A stretch of 60,597 nucleotides of DNA, from contig NZ_MULI01000043.1 of the NCBI RefSeq assembly GCF_002939385.1, forward strand, positions 1 to 60,597, read 5' to 3'. A program made the translations under genes and the position numbers. The stretch comes from Streptomyces sp. MH60. Its GTDB lineage: Bacteria; Actinomycetota; Actinomycetes; Streptomycetales; Streptomycetaceae. Below the pieces are notes generated by a model that had not been told where the DNA came from, did no database searches, and saw only the letters and a program-made list of their open reading frames with translations. Of this stretch, positions 53,696 to 60,597 are shown in pieces (within the stretch, counting starts at the first letter, position 1; each line of letters starts with the position of its first letter).

Positions 53696-55504
53696 TCACT
53701 CGGTCCACGCCCACATGGCGGGGTGGAAGTTGGCGAGGGAGTCCTGGGCGAACCCGCCGAGTCCGTCCCTGATCACGGAGACCTGGTAGTCGGGCTCGGG
53801 GAGCCAGATCACGGGCAGGTCCTCGGCGAGGGCCTTGCTGTAGTCGAGCATCGCGTCGGGGGACGAGGAGGTGGTGGTCCGGTCGATCAGCTCGTCCACC
53901 TCGGGGTTGGAGTAGCTGCCGAAGTTGGAGCCGCCGCCGCTCGCGAACAGCGCGTCACCGCTCGGGTAGGCGGGGAAGTACCAACTGCCCGCGCTGCCGA
54001 AGAAGGAGAGCTGCCACGTGCAGGCGGGGTCGTCCGCCTCGCACTGCCCGGTCTGCGAGAGGACCGAGTTGACCGGTGCGGTCTTGATGTCGAAGTCGAT
54101 GCCGGTCTCCTCGAAGGAGGACTGCAGGGCGCTCATCATGTTGTCCGTCTCCGTGGAGCCGGACTGGGACAGCACCCGCATCCTGAACTCGGTGCCCTCC
54201 TCGACGCCTTCGCCGCAGTGCCCCGCGCCCGCGCCCGGCGAGGTGCACACCATGGTGCCGTCCTGCTCCCTCCAGCCGTGGTCGGTCAGCAGCTTGCGCG
54301 CCTCGGCGGTGGAGTACGGGTACGGCTCGGCCTTCTGCTCGTCCGAGAGGAAGCCGGACGCCTGCCCCTGCGGGACGGGGCCGTAGGTGGGTACGGCGGT
54401 GCCGCTGTAGAGCACCTTGGCCAGGGTCTTCTGGTCGACGGACATCTGGACGGCCTGCCGCGCGTACGACTGCCGGAAGACCGCGCCCATCTCCGGGTTG
54501 TTGAAGTTGTACGGCATGTAGGTGACGGCCCAGCCGGACCACCGCTCGACGTGGTAGCCGAGGTCGGTGAAGGACTTCTTGATCCCCAGGTCGGAGGCCT
54601 TGATGTAGCCGTAGTCGACCGTGCCGGCCCGCAGCGCGTTCTCCTCGGCGGCCACGGTGGTGAAGGACAGCAGGTTGATCTGCCGGACGTGGGCCGCGCC
54701 CCCGCCGTCGTACTTCTCGTTCTCGATCAGCTCGACCCGGCCGGAGGTGGAGAAGGACTTCAGCGTGTACGGCCCGCTGACCGTCTTCCACAGCGGGTCG
54801 CTCGCGTAATGGGAGATCTTCTTGCCGGCGTCGATCAGGTACGTCCAGACCTTCTTGGCGCCGGCCGGGCTGCGGTCGAGGTCGGAGACGTCCCCCGCGT
54901 CGCTGGTCTTGTCCCACGCGTGCTGGGGCATCACGCGGATCATGCTCAGCTCGTTGGCGAGCATCCACTGCCGGTTGTAGGCGCGGTCGAAGTCGAGCGT
55001 GAAGTGCCGGTCGTCGAGGGTCCTGAAGGACGACCAGACGTCCGGGGCCTTGCCCGGACTGTAGCTGGCCCACGACTTCTTGTTCTGTCTGACCAGGTTG
55101 AACCAGAACTCGACGTCCCGGGAGGTGATCGGCTCGCCGTCGCTCCAGTGGCGGTCGCCGAGGGAGATGGTGACGCTCTTGTTGTCCGCGGCGAACTTCG
55201 CGTCCGTCGCCAGCGAGTTGTCCTTGTTCCAGCCGATCTCGCCGGCGGACCCGTCGTAGGCGATCAGCGGCTCCCACAGCACCTGGGATATCGAGGCGTT
55301 GTTGGTGTTGAGGTGTCCCGGCGTCCCGATCGGCACGATCCAGTTCGGGGTGAAGTTCGCCGGGAGGGCGTAGTTGATCTCGTTCTTCGAGCCGGAGGGG
55401 GCGGAGACACCGCCCGTGCAGCCGCTGAGCAGCACGCCCACGGCCGCGCAAGCGCCGACGACGAGCGCCCGGCGTCGGCGTGGCGCTGTGCGAGCAGGGG
55501 ACAT
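53696..55504 (-). CDS. Oligopeptide-type ABC solute-binding lipoprotein (SBP family 5)
   Basis: This is a 602-aa extracellular lipoprotein with signal ending LLSGC (Cys29). The family-5 fold is clear (SQVLWEPLIAYDGSAGEIGW, DRHWSDGEPITSRDVEFWFNLV, VSGPYTLKSFSTSGRVELIENEKYDGG). It binds peptides, glycopeptides or similar. It has a strong SD, GGAGGAGATAC, before ATG 55504. It opens the leftward operon, divergent from the ROK repressor, which probably controls it. Confidence 0.92.
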   Translation of the reverse strand: MSPARTAPRRRRALVVGACAAVGVLLSGCTGGVSAPSGSKNEINYALPANFTPNWIVPIGTPGHLNTNNASISQVLWEPLIAYDGSAGEIGWNKDNSLATDAKFAADNKSVTISLGDRHWSDGEPITSRDVEFWFNLVRQNKKSWASYSPGKAPDVWSSFRTLDDRHFTLDFDRAYNRQWMLANELSMIRVMPQHAWDKTSDAGDVSDLDRSPAGAKKVWTYLIDAGKKISHYASDPLWKTVSGPYTLKSFSTSGRVELIENEKYDGGGAAHVRQINLLSFTTVAAEENALRAGTVDYGYIKASDLGIKKSFTDLGYHVERWSGWAVTYMPYNFNNPEMGAVFRQSYARQAVQMSVDQKTLAKVLYSGTAVPTYGPVPQGQASGFLSDEQKAEPYPYSTAEARKLLTDHGWREQDGTMVCTSPGAGAGHCGEGVEEGTEFRMRVLSQSGSTETDNMMSALQSSFEETGIDFDIKTAPVNSVLSQTGQCEADDPACTWQLSFFGSAGSWYFPAYPSGDALFASGGGSNFGSYSNPEVDELIDRTTTSSSPDAMLDYSKALAEDLPVIWLPEPDYQVSVIRDGLGGFAQDSLANFHPAMWAWTE

Positions 55505-55568
55505 GTATCTCCTCCAGGTGAGTGGCGTGGAGGTCAGCTAACGCCTGCCTCGGCGCAGGTACAAACAA

Positions 55569-55583
55569 AGTTGCGTAACAACT
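55569..55583. promoter_or_regulatory. Candidate ROK-repressor operator
   Basis: An inverted repeat AGTTG/CAACT with a 5-bp CGTAA centre lies in an AT-rich patch (55557-55592), 64 bp upstream of the binding-protein start and about 130 bp before the ROK repressor start. The placement suits control of both divergent units. Confidence 0.5.
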
Positions 55584-55714
55584 AAGTATCTCCGTTTCTG
55601 AAGAAAGTCCGGGTGTCGCTGGATCCGCGATTTCCTGCGTGGATCGCCATTCACGGAACGCCTTTCGAGGCGTACTGTCTGCATCGGACCGACCATGGGG
55701 AAGTAAGCACGTAC

Positions 55715-56935
55715 ATGAATGAAATAAGTACGCGGGGCCGGAAGGCAGCAGGCACCTCGGCGCTGGCGGCACGGGCCCTCGAACTGATCGCCTCCGGCCG
55801 GGCGACCTCCCGGGCGCAGCTCGCCGAGCTGCTCGACGCCGCGGCCTCCAGCGTCTCGGTGGCCGTGGCACAGCTCGTGGAACACGGCCTCGTCGCCGAG
55901 GAGGGAACCCAGTCCTCCACCGGCGGACGCCCGCGCAAGGTGCTCAGGCTCGGCGGCCAGGACGAGTTCGCCGTCGCCGCCGACCTGGGCGGCAGGCACG
56001 CCCGCGTCGGCGTGGTCCTGCCGGGCGGCGAACTGCGCGACGTCTCCACCGTGCCGCTGGTGATCGCCGACGGCCCGCAGGCGGCGCTCTCCCGGCTTGC
56101 CGCCACCCTGGACGAGCTGGTCGAACACCACGGCAGGTCACGGCTGCGCGGTGTCGGCCTCTCGCTGCCCGGTCCGGTCGACACCGCCACGGGACGCGTC
56201 GTGCAGCCCTCCCGCATGCCGGGGTGGAACCGTTTCCCCGTCGAGTCCTGGCTCCGGGAGCGCTTCGCGGTCCCGGCCGTCGCCGACAACGACGCCAACT
56301 GCATGGCCGTCGGCGAGCACACCGCCCGCAAGGGACGCCACCAACAGGTGATCATGGTGAAGACGGGCACCGCGATCGGTGCCGCCGCCCTCGTCGACGG
56401 CCGGCTCTACCGCGGCGGCACGGGCGCGGCCGGGGAGATCACCCACATCCGCATCGCCCGCGGCGACGGCGTGCCCTGCTCCTGCGGCAACACCGACTGC
56501 CTGGAGACGGTCGCCTCGGGCGCCGCCCTGGTCCGGGTGCTGCGGGAGGAGGGCGTCGACGTCTCCACCGCCGAGGACGTGGTGCGGCTGGCCACCGACG
56601 CGCACCCGGAGGCCAACCGGGCGGTGCGCAGGGCCGGGGACTACCTCGGCCAGGTGCTCGCCGCCAACGTCAATTTCTTCAACCCGGACGCCGTCTACCT
56701 GGGCGGCATCCTCTCCACCGTCGAGCCGTTCGTCGCCGCCGTCCGCAGCCAGCTCTACGAGAGCTGCCATCCGCTGGTCACCGAGCACCTCGCCATCGAG
56801 CGCGCCGTCCTCGGCGCCGACGCCGGTCTCCTGGGCGCCGGACAGTTCGCCCTCCAGCGGGCGCTGGCCCAGGCCCTGCGCCGGGTCGGCGGAGCGGAGC
56901 TGGACCCGGACCGGTTCCAGACCCCCACCACCTGA
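55715..56935 (+). CDS. ROK-family transcriptional repressor
   Basis: This is a 406-aa NagC/XylR-type regulator. N-terminal winged helix (about 10-75; ATSRAQLAELLDAAASSVSVAVAQLVEHGLV), then a ROK sugar-binding domain with VADNDANCMAVGEH, KTGTAIGAAALVDG and an intact zinc motif HIRIARGDGVPCSCGNTDCLE. It is presumed to release DNA on binding the sugar. ATG 55715 is favoured because the helix-turn-helix starts right after it; the frame is open from 55613. It heads the M81-CutC unit and faces the importer operon. Confidence 0.88.
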   Translation: MNEISTRGRKAAGTSALAARALELIASGRATSRAQLAELLDAAASSVSVAVAQLVEHGLVAEEGTQSSTGGRPRKVLRLGGQDEFAVAADLGGRHARVGVVLPGGELRDVSTVPLVIADGPQAALSRLAATLDELVEHHGRSRLRGVGLSLPGPVDTATGRVVQPSRMPGWNRFPVESWLRERFAVPAVADNDANCMAVGEHTARKGRHQQVIMVKTGTAIGAAALVDGRLYRGGTGAAGEITHIRIARGDGVPCSCGNTDCLETVASGAALVRVLREEGVDVSTAEDVVRLATDAHPEANRAVRRAGDYLGQVLAANVNFFNPDAVYLGGILSTVEPFVAAVRSQLYESCHPLVTEHLAIERAVLGADAGLLGAGQFALQRALAQALRRVGGAELDPDRFQTPTT

Positions 56936-56979
56936 ACCCACACGCCGCACCTCCCGCACCACCGCACGAACGAGGAGCC

Positions 56980-58527
56980 ATGTCGCACCCCAGCACCCCC
57001 ACGGGCACTCCCACCAGCACCCCCGCCCGCCGCCCCGTCATCGCCATCGCCGGGCTCGGCATCGAGTCGTCCACCTTCTCGCCCGCCCGCACCCAGGCCC
57101 CCGCCTTCCACCCCTCCCGCGGCCAGGAGGTACTGGACCGCTACCCCTTCCTCGCCGACGGACGGGAACTGCGCGAGGCGGCCGACTGGCACGGCGCCCT
57201 CGTCGGCAAGTCCCTGCCCGGCGGCACGGTCACCGCCGCGGCCTGGGAGGAACTGACCGGGGAACTCCTCACCCGGCTCGCCGCACTGCCCGCGCTGGAC
57301 GGCCTCTGGTTCGACATCCACGGCGCCATGACCGTCGAGGGCATCGACGACGCCGAGGCCCTGCTGCTGGAGAAGGTGCGCGCGGTCGTCGGCGACGGCG
57401 TGATCGTCTCCACCTCCATGGACCTGCACGGCAACGTCTCCCGCGCCCTCGTCCACCGCAGCGACCTGATCACGTGCTACCGGATGGCCCCGCACGAGGA
57501 CCACATGGAGACCAAGGAGCGCGCCGTACGGAACCTGCTGACGCACCTCGCCTCCGGCGCCCCCCGCCCGCTGAAGGCGTGGGTGCCGGTCCCCGTCCTG
57601 CTGGCCGGCGAGCAGACCTCCACCCGGATCGAGCCCGCGAAGAGCGTGTACGGAGCCGTTCCCGAGGTCGAGGCGGAGGAAGGCGTCATCGACGCGGCGA
57701 TCTGGGTCGGCTACGCCTGGGCGGACGAGCCCCGCAACCGGGCCGCGGTCGTCGTCACCGGGCACGACGGGCGGGCGGTGTCCGCGGGCGCCGAACGGCT
57801 GGCCCGCGGCTTCTGGGAAGCCCGCCACGACTTCGACTTCGTCGCCCCCACCGGCACCTTCGACGACATCCTGGACGAGGCCCTGGCGGGCGAGCGGCGC
57901 CCGTACTACGTCAGCGACACCGGCGACAACCCGACCGCGGGCGGCGCCGGTGACGTGACCTGGGGCCTGACGCGGCTGCTGGCCCGCCCCGAGTTCCAGA
58001 AGGAGGACGGGCCGACCGTCCTGTACGCCTCGGTGCCGGGCCCCGAGGCCGTGCGGCACGCCGTCGCGGCGGGCGTCGGCGCCACCGTGACGGTGACGGC
58101 GGGCGCCGAGGTCGACGACCGGCACGCCGGTCCCGTCACCCTCACCGGCGTCGTGCACGCCGTCCGGCACGGGGACCGCGACGCCCGCACCGAGGTCGTG
58201 ATACGCGTCGGCAGCGCGTACGTGATCCTCACCGAGCTGCGCAAGCCCTACCACCACGAGCACGACTTCACCGGCCTGGACCTCGACCCGCGCGGCGCCG
58301 ACATCGTCGTCGTGAAGATCGGCTACCTGGAACCCGAGCTGTTCGCGATGGCCGCCGACTGGAAGATGGCCCTCACCCCGGGCGGCGTCGACCAGGACCT
58401 CGTCCGCCTCGGCCACCACCGCGTCCGCCGGCCCCTGTTCCCCTTCGACCCCGCCATGGCCGACCCGGACCTCTCCGCCCGCCTGATCCCCGCCGCCGAC
58501 CAGCCGCTGACCGGGGCCGACGAATGA
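56980..58527 (+). CDS. M81 family metallopeptidase (MlrC/microcystinase C-like)
   Basis: This is a 515-aa protein of the M81/DUF1485 family. Seen: GIESSTFSPAR near residue 25, WFDIHGAMTVEGIDDAE, STSMDLHGNVS, and YRMAPHEDHMETKERA, where Asp and His residues bind zinc; a C-terminal MlrC domain follows (DNPTAGGAGDVTWGL, YVILTELRKPYHHE). Family knowledge: MlrC cleaves small linear peptides from microcystin breakdown. GAGGAG precedes ATG 56980. It lies 44 bp after the repressor and overlaps cutC by 4 nt. Confidence 0.88.
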   Translation: MSHPSTPTGTPTSTPARRPVIAIAGLGIESSTFSPARTQAPAFHPSRGQEVLDRYPFLADGRELREAADWHGALVGKSLPGGTVTAAAWEELTGELLTRLAALPALDGLWFDIHGAMTVEGIDDAEALLLEKVRAVVGDGVIVSTSMDLHGNVSRALVHRSDLITCYRMAPHEDHMETKERAVRNLLTHLASGAPRPLKAWVPVPVLLAGEQTSTRIEPAKSVYGAVPEVEAEEGVIDAAIWVGYAWADEPRNRAAVVVTGHDGRAVSAGAERLARGFWEARHDFDFVAPTGTFDDILDEALAGERRPYYVSDTGDNPTAGGAGDVTWGLTRLLARPEFQKEDGPTVLYASVPGPEAVRHAVAAGVGATVTVTAGAEVDDRHAGPVTLTGVVHAVRHGDRDARTEVVIRVGSAYVILTELRKPYHHEHDFTGLDLDPRGADIVVVKIGYLEPELFAMAADWKMALTPGGVDQDLVRLGHHRVRRPLFPFDPAMADPDLSARLIPAADQPLTGADE

Positions 58528-59318
58528 GTGCCCGCCCCGGCCTGGAGATCGCCGTCGTGTCCCCGGCCGGTGCCCGCACCGCCCGGGAGCACGGGGCGGA
58601 CCGCGTCGAACTGTGCACCGGACTCGAACTCGGCGGCCTGACCCCCTCGACCGCCGCCGTCGAGGCGGTCGTCGAGACCGGTCCGCCCGTCCACGTCCTC
58701 GTCCGCTGCCGTCCCGGCGACTTCGTCTACGACGACGAGGAGGTCGCCCTGATGGCCGCCGAGGTGCGCACCGCCCTGCGCGCGAGTGCCCGCGGCGTCG
58801 TCGTCGGGGCACTGACCCCGGACGGCGCCCTCGACACCAACGCCCTCGCCGTGCTCGTCGGCGCCGCGCGGGACACCGACCCCGCCGCGCAGATCACGCT
58901 GCACCGGGCGGTGGACCAGGCGAGCGACCCGGTGGCCGCCGTCGCGGCACTGCCGGGGCTCGGCATCACCCGCGTCCTGACCTCCGGCGGCGCGCCCGCC
59001 GCGATCGGGGGAAGCGCCGTGCTCACCGCGATGGCCGCCGCGGCCCCCGGCGTCGACGTGGCCGCCGGCGGCGGAGTGCGGCCCGGCGACATCGCGGGTC
59101 TGCTGGCGGCGGGCGCCACCTCGGTGCACCTGTCCGCCAAGTCCCGGGCCACGCCCCGCCGCGCGGCCGGCTGGGTGCCCCTCGGCGCCGGGGGCGCCTC
59201 CGCCGCCGACGACACCCACTTCGTCACCGACGGCACCGTCGTCGCGGAGGCGAGGAGGGCGCTGGACGCGGCTGCCGGACGAAGGATGCCGGAGGAGGCC
59301 GGGGGCGCCCCTAGGTGA
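58524..59318 (+). CDS. cutC: CutC family protein
   Basis: This is a 264-aa TIM-barrel protein of the CutC family (LEIAVVSPAGARTAREHGADRVELCTGLELGGLTPS region at the start; RVLTSGGAPAA; AAGGGVRPGDIAGLLAAGATSVHLSAK near 185-210). The family was linked to copper tolerance in E. coli, a role later questioned, and an enzymatic role is likely. ATG 58524 overlaps the M81 stop, so the two are coupled, supporting a shared catabolic task. Confidence 0.88.
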   Translation: MSARPGLEIAVVSPAGARTAREHGADRVELCTGLELGGLTPSTAAVEAVVETGPPVHVLVRCRPGDFVYDDEEVALMAAEVRTALRASARGVVVGALTPDGALDTNALAVLVGAARDTDPAAQITLHRAVDQASDPVAAVAALPGLGITRVLTSGGAPAAIGGSAVLTAMAAAAPGVDVAAGGGVRPGDIAGLLAAGATSVHLSAKSRATPRRAAGWVPLGAGGASAADDTHFVTDGTVVAEARRALDAAAGRRMPEEAGGAPR

Positions 59319-59351
59319 ACGGCCCGCGGGCCGGACCGGGACACTGGCACC

Positions 59352-60290
59352 GTGGACGCACTCGCCGGACTGCTGGAGGGCCCCCGGGCCCGTGGCGCCT
59401 TCATGATCCGCGCCTGTTTCGACCCGCCCTGGGCGGTGCGCGTGGAGGACGGCGCGCCGCTGACCGTGATGCTGATGGTCCGCGGCGACGCCTGGATCGT
59501 GCCCGACACGGGGGAGCGGCTGCGGCTGCGCGCCGGGGACCTGGCCATCGCGCGCGGCCCCGACCCGTACGTCTGCGCCGACGACCCCGGCACCGCCCCG
59601 CAGGCGGTGATCCTGCCGGGCGGCGCGTGCAGTTACCCCGACGGCCGCCCCCTCAACGGCTCGATGGACCTCGGCGTGCGCACCTGGGGCGACCGCGCCG
59701 ACGGCGAGGCGGTCCTCCTCATCGGCACCTACCTGGTCCGCGGTGAGATCGGCGGCCGCCTCCTGGACGCGCTGCCCCCGCTGCTGTCCCTCACCTCCGA
59801 GGCGTGGGACAACCCCCTCACACCCCTGCTGATGACGGAGGTCACGCGGGACGAGCCGGGCCAGGAGGTGGTCCTGGACCGGCTCCTCGACCTGCTGGTC
59901 ATCGCCGCGCTGCGGGCCTGGTTCGCCCGGCCGTCGGCCGAGGCCCCCGCCTGGTACCGGGCGCTGGGCGACCCGGTCGTCGGCCGGGCGCTGCGGCTGC
60001 TCCAGGACGACCCGGCGCACCCCTGGACCGTCGCGTCCCTCGCCGCGAAGACCGGGGTCTCCCGCGCCGGGCTCGCCCGGCGGTTCACCGACCTGGTCGG
60101 CGAACCGCCCATGGGGTACCTCACCGGCTGGCGCCTCGCCCTGGCCGCCGACCGGCTGCGGGACGGCGAGGACACCCTCGCCGCGATCGCCCGCCGGGTC
60201 GGCTACGGCAGCGCGTTCGCCCTGTCCACCGCCTTCAAACGGGAGTACGGCGTCAGTCCCCAGGAGTACCGGACCCGGGGCCCGGCGTAA
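59352..60290 (+). CDS. AraC-family transcriptional regulator with N-terminal cupin
   Basis: This is a 312-aa regulator. N-terminal cupin_6-type domain (about 15-180; PLTVMLMVRGDAWIV, LRLRAGDLAIARGPDPY) and a C-terminal double helix-turn-helix (about 215-310; WTVASLAAKTGVSRAGLARRF, GYGSAFALSTAFKREYGVSPQEYR). The GTG at 59352 has no good SD. It is 33 bp after cutC but may be a separate unit. The target is unknown. Confidence 0.86.
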   Translation: MDALAGLLEGPRARGAFMIRACFDPPWAVRVEDGAPLTVMLMVRGDAWIVPDTGERLRLRAGDLAIARGPDPYVCADDPGTAPQAVILPGGACSYPDGRPLNGSMDLGVRTWGDRADGEAVLLIGTYLVRGEIGGRLLDALPPLLSLTSEAWDNPLTPLLMTEVTRDEPGQEVVLDRLLDLLVIAALRAWFARPSAEAPAWYRALGDPVVGRALRLLQDDPAHPWTVASLAAKTGVSRAGLARRFTDLVGEPPMGYLTGWRLALAADRLRDGEDTLAAIARRVGYGSAFALSTAFKREYGVSPQEYRTRGPA

Positions 60291-60300
60291 CCTGGCACGC
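60288..60300 (+). promoter_or_regulatory. -10 element for a probable leaderless start, overlapping the preceding stop
   Basis: TAACCT (60288-60293) uses the TAA stop of the AraC gene as part of a -10-like box and lies 7 bp before GTG 60301. There is no SD and no good -35. Confidence 0.4.
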
Positions 60301-60597
60301 GTGTACGCGGAACGGGCGTCCCGGCTGACCGGCGCGGTGGTGTGGACCCACACCCCGACCGGACCCGGCCCCGGGCGGGTCCTCCCCGACGGCTGCATGG
60401 ACCTGCTCTGGTACGACGGCCGGCTGCTGGTCGCGGGCCCCGACACCCGCGCCCACCTCACCGGGGGCGCCCCCGGCCCCTGGGCCGGCGTCCGCTTCTA
60501 CCCCGGCACCGCGCCCGCCCTGCTCGGCGTGCCCGCCGACGCACTGCGCGACCGGCGCGTCGACCTCGCCGACCTCTGGCCGGCCACCCGCGCGCGG
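60301..60597 (+). CDS. AraC-like regulator N-terminus, DUF6597-type (partial, runs off window)
   Basis: There are 99 codons in view, open to the window edge. The signature VLPDGCMDLLWYDGRLLVAGPDT and WAGVRFYPGTAPALLGVPAD is that of the N-terminal domain of AraC-like regulators of the DUF6597 type; the helix-turn-helix would be beyond the edge. Transcribed with the cupin-AraC gene just upstream, giving two unlike AraC regulators in tandem. Confidence 0.78.
   Translation, partial: MYAERASRLTGAVVWTHTPTGPGPGRVLPDGCMDLLWYDGRLLVAGPDTRAHLTGGAPGPWAGVRFYPGTAPALLGVPADALRDRRVDLADLWPATRAR

Noticed and set aside
53723..55585. 620-aa plus-strand frame over the family-5 binding lipoprotein
   Set aside because: Antisense to a clear lipoprotein with lipobox and strong SD.

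Overview
The window looks like a chromosomal segment of a Streptomyces, close to the S. coelicolor/S. lividans group. It has very high GC with strong third-position GC bias and frequent GTG starts. It carries recognisable Streptomyces landmarks: the gamma-butyrolactone-receptor homologue CprB next to the two-domain geosmin synthase, the lrm-mgt macrolide/lincosamide resistance pair, and the sulfite reductase-cysHCDN operon. Every gene call comes from reading the translations and start regions by hand. No database search was run, and base-pairing calls were made by eye.

Layout. 1-3133 (minus): an extracellular sugar-binding lipoprotein followed by a nitrate/nitrite-sensing-type sensor kinase that runs off the left edge. 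3511-8418 (plus): cprB, a DUF89/ARMT1-like protein, geosmin synthase and a membrane-anchored PDZ protein. 8475-11528: a metallophosphoesterase (minus), then an M24 Xaa-Pro peptidase and an APH-fold protein that has lost its catalytic aspartates. 11585-20356: the glycogen/maltodextrin-to-trehalose route glgX, treY, treZ (all minus), with an FHA protein and an M14 carboxypeptidase inserted on the plus strand between treY and treZ. 20692-23728: an SAV2148-type HEPN protein, a DnaQ-type exonuclease and a second APH-family protein with an intact active site. 23880-26946: a carbohydrate ABC importer (two permeases and a binding protein) with no ATPase gene, presumably served by the shared MsiK.

27006-31645 is a macrolide/lincosamide response module. 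It holds a leaderless 37-codon upstream ORF, the rRNA methyltransferase lrm, the macrolide glycosyltransferase mgt and an MMPL transporter. lrm has a visible attenuator in which its Shine-Dalgarno sequence is paired away. mgt has its own promoter with a perfect 14-bp palindrome between -35 and -10.

32632-42190 (minus) is one sulfur-assimilation block, read from right to left: a cysteine-containing leader peptide, sulfite reductase, a 59-aa zinc ribbon, APS reductase (cysH), APS kinase (cysC), sulfate adenylyltransferase (cysD, cysN), a small ORF, a sulfonate-type ABC importer and a sirohydrochlorin chelatase-like protein. 42341-49123 holds a GNAT, a secreted protein, a GAF/winged-helix regulator, an AidB-like acyl-CoA dehydrogenase and a YihY/BrkB membrane protein. 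49120-59318 is a divergent ROK-centred locus: an oligopeptide-type ABC importer with a ROK kinase on the minus strand, and a ROK repressor, an M81 metallopeptidase and CutC on the plus strand. The window closes with two AraC-like regulators, the second cut by the right edge.

The parts most worth following up are the lrm leader/attenuator with the mgt operator, the cysteine leader peptide and palindrome ahead of sulfite reductase, the ROK-M81-CutC-Opp locus, the sensor kinase with Ser in place of the phospho-acceptor His, and the APH-fold protein lacking catalytic aspartates.
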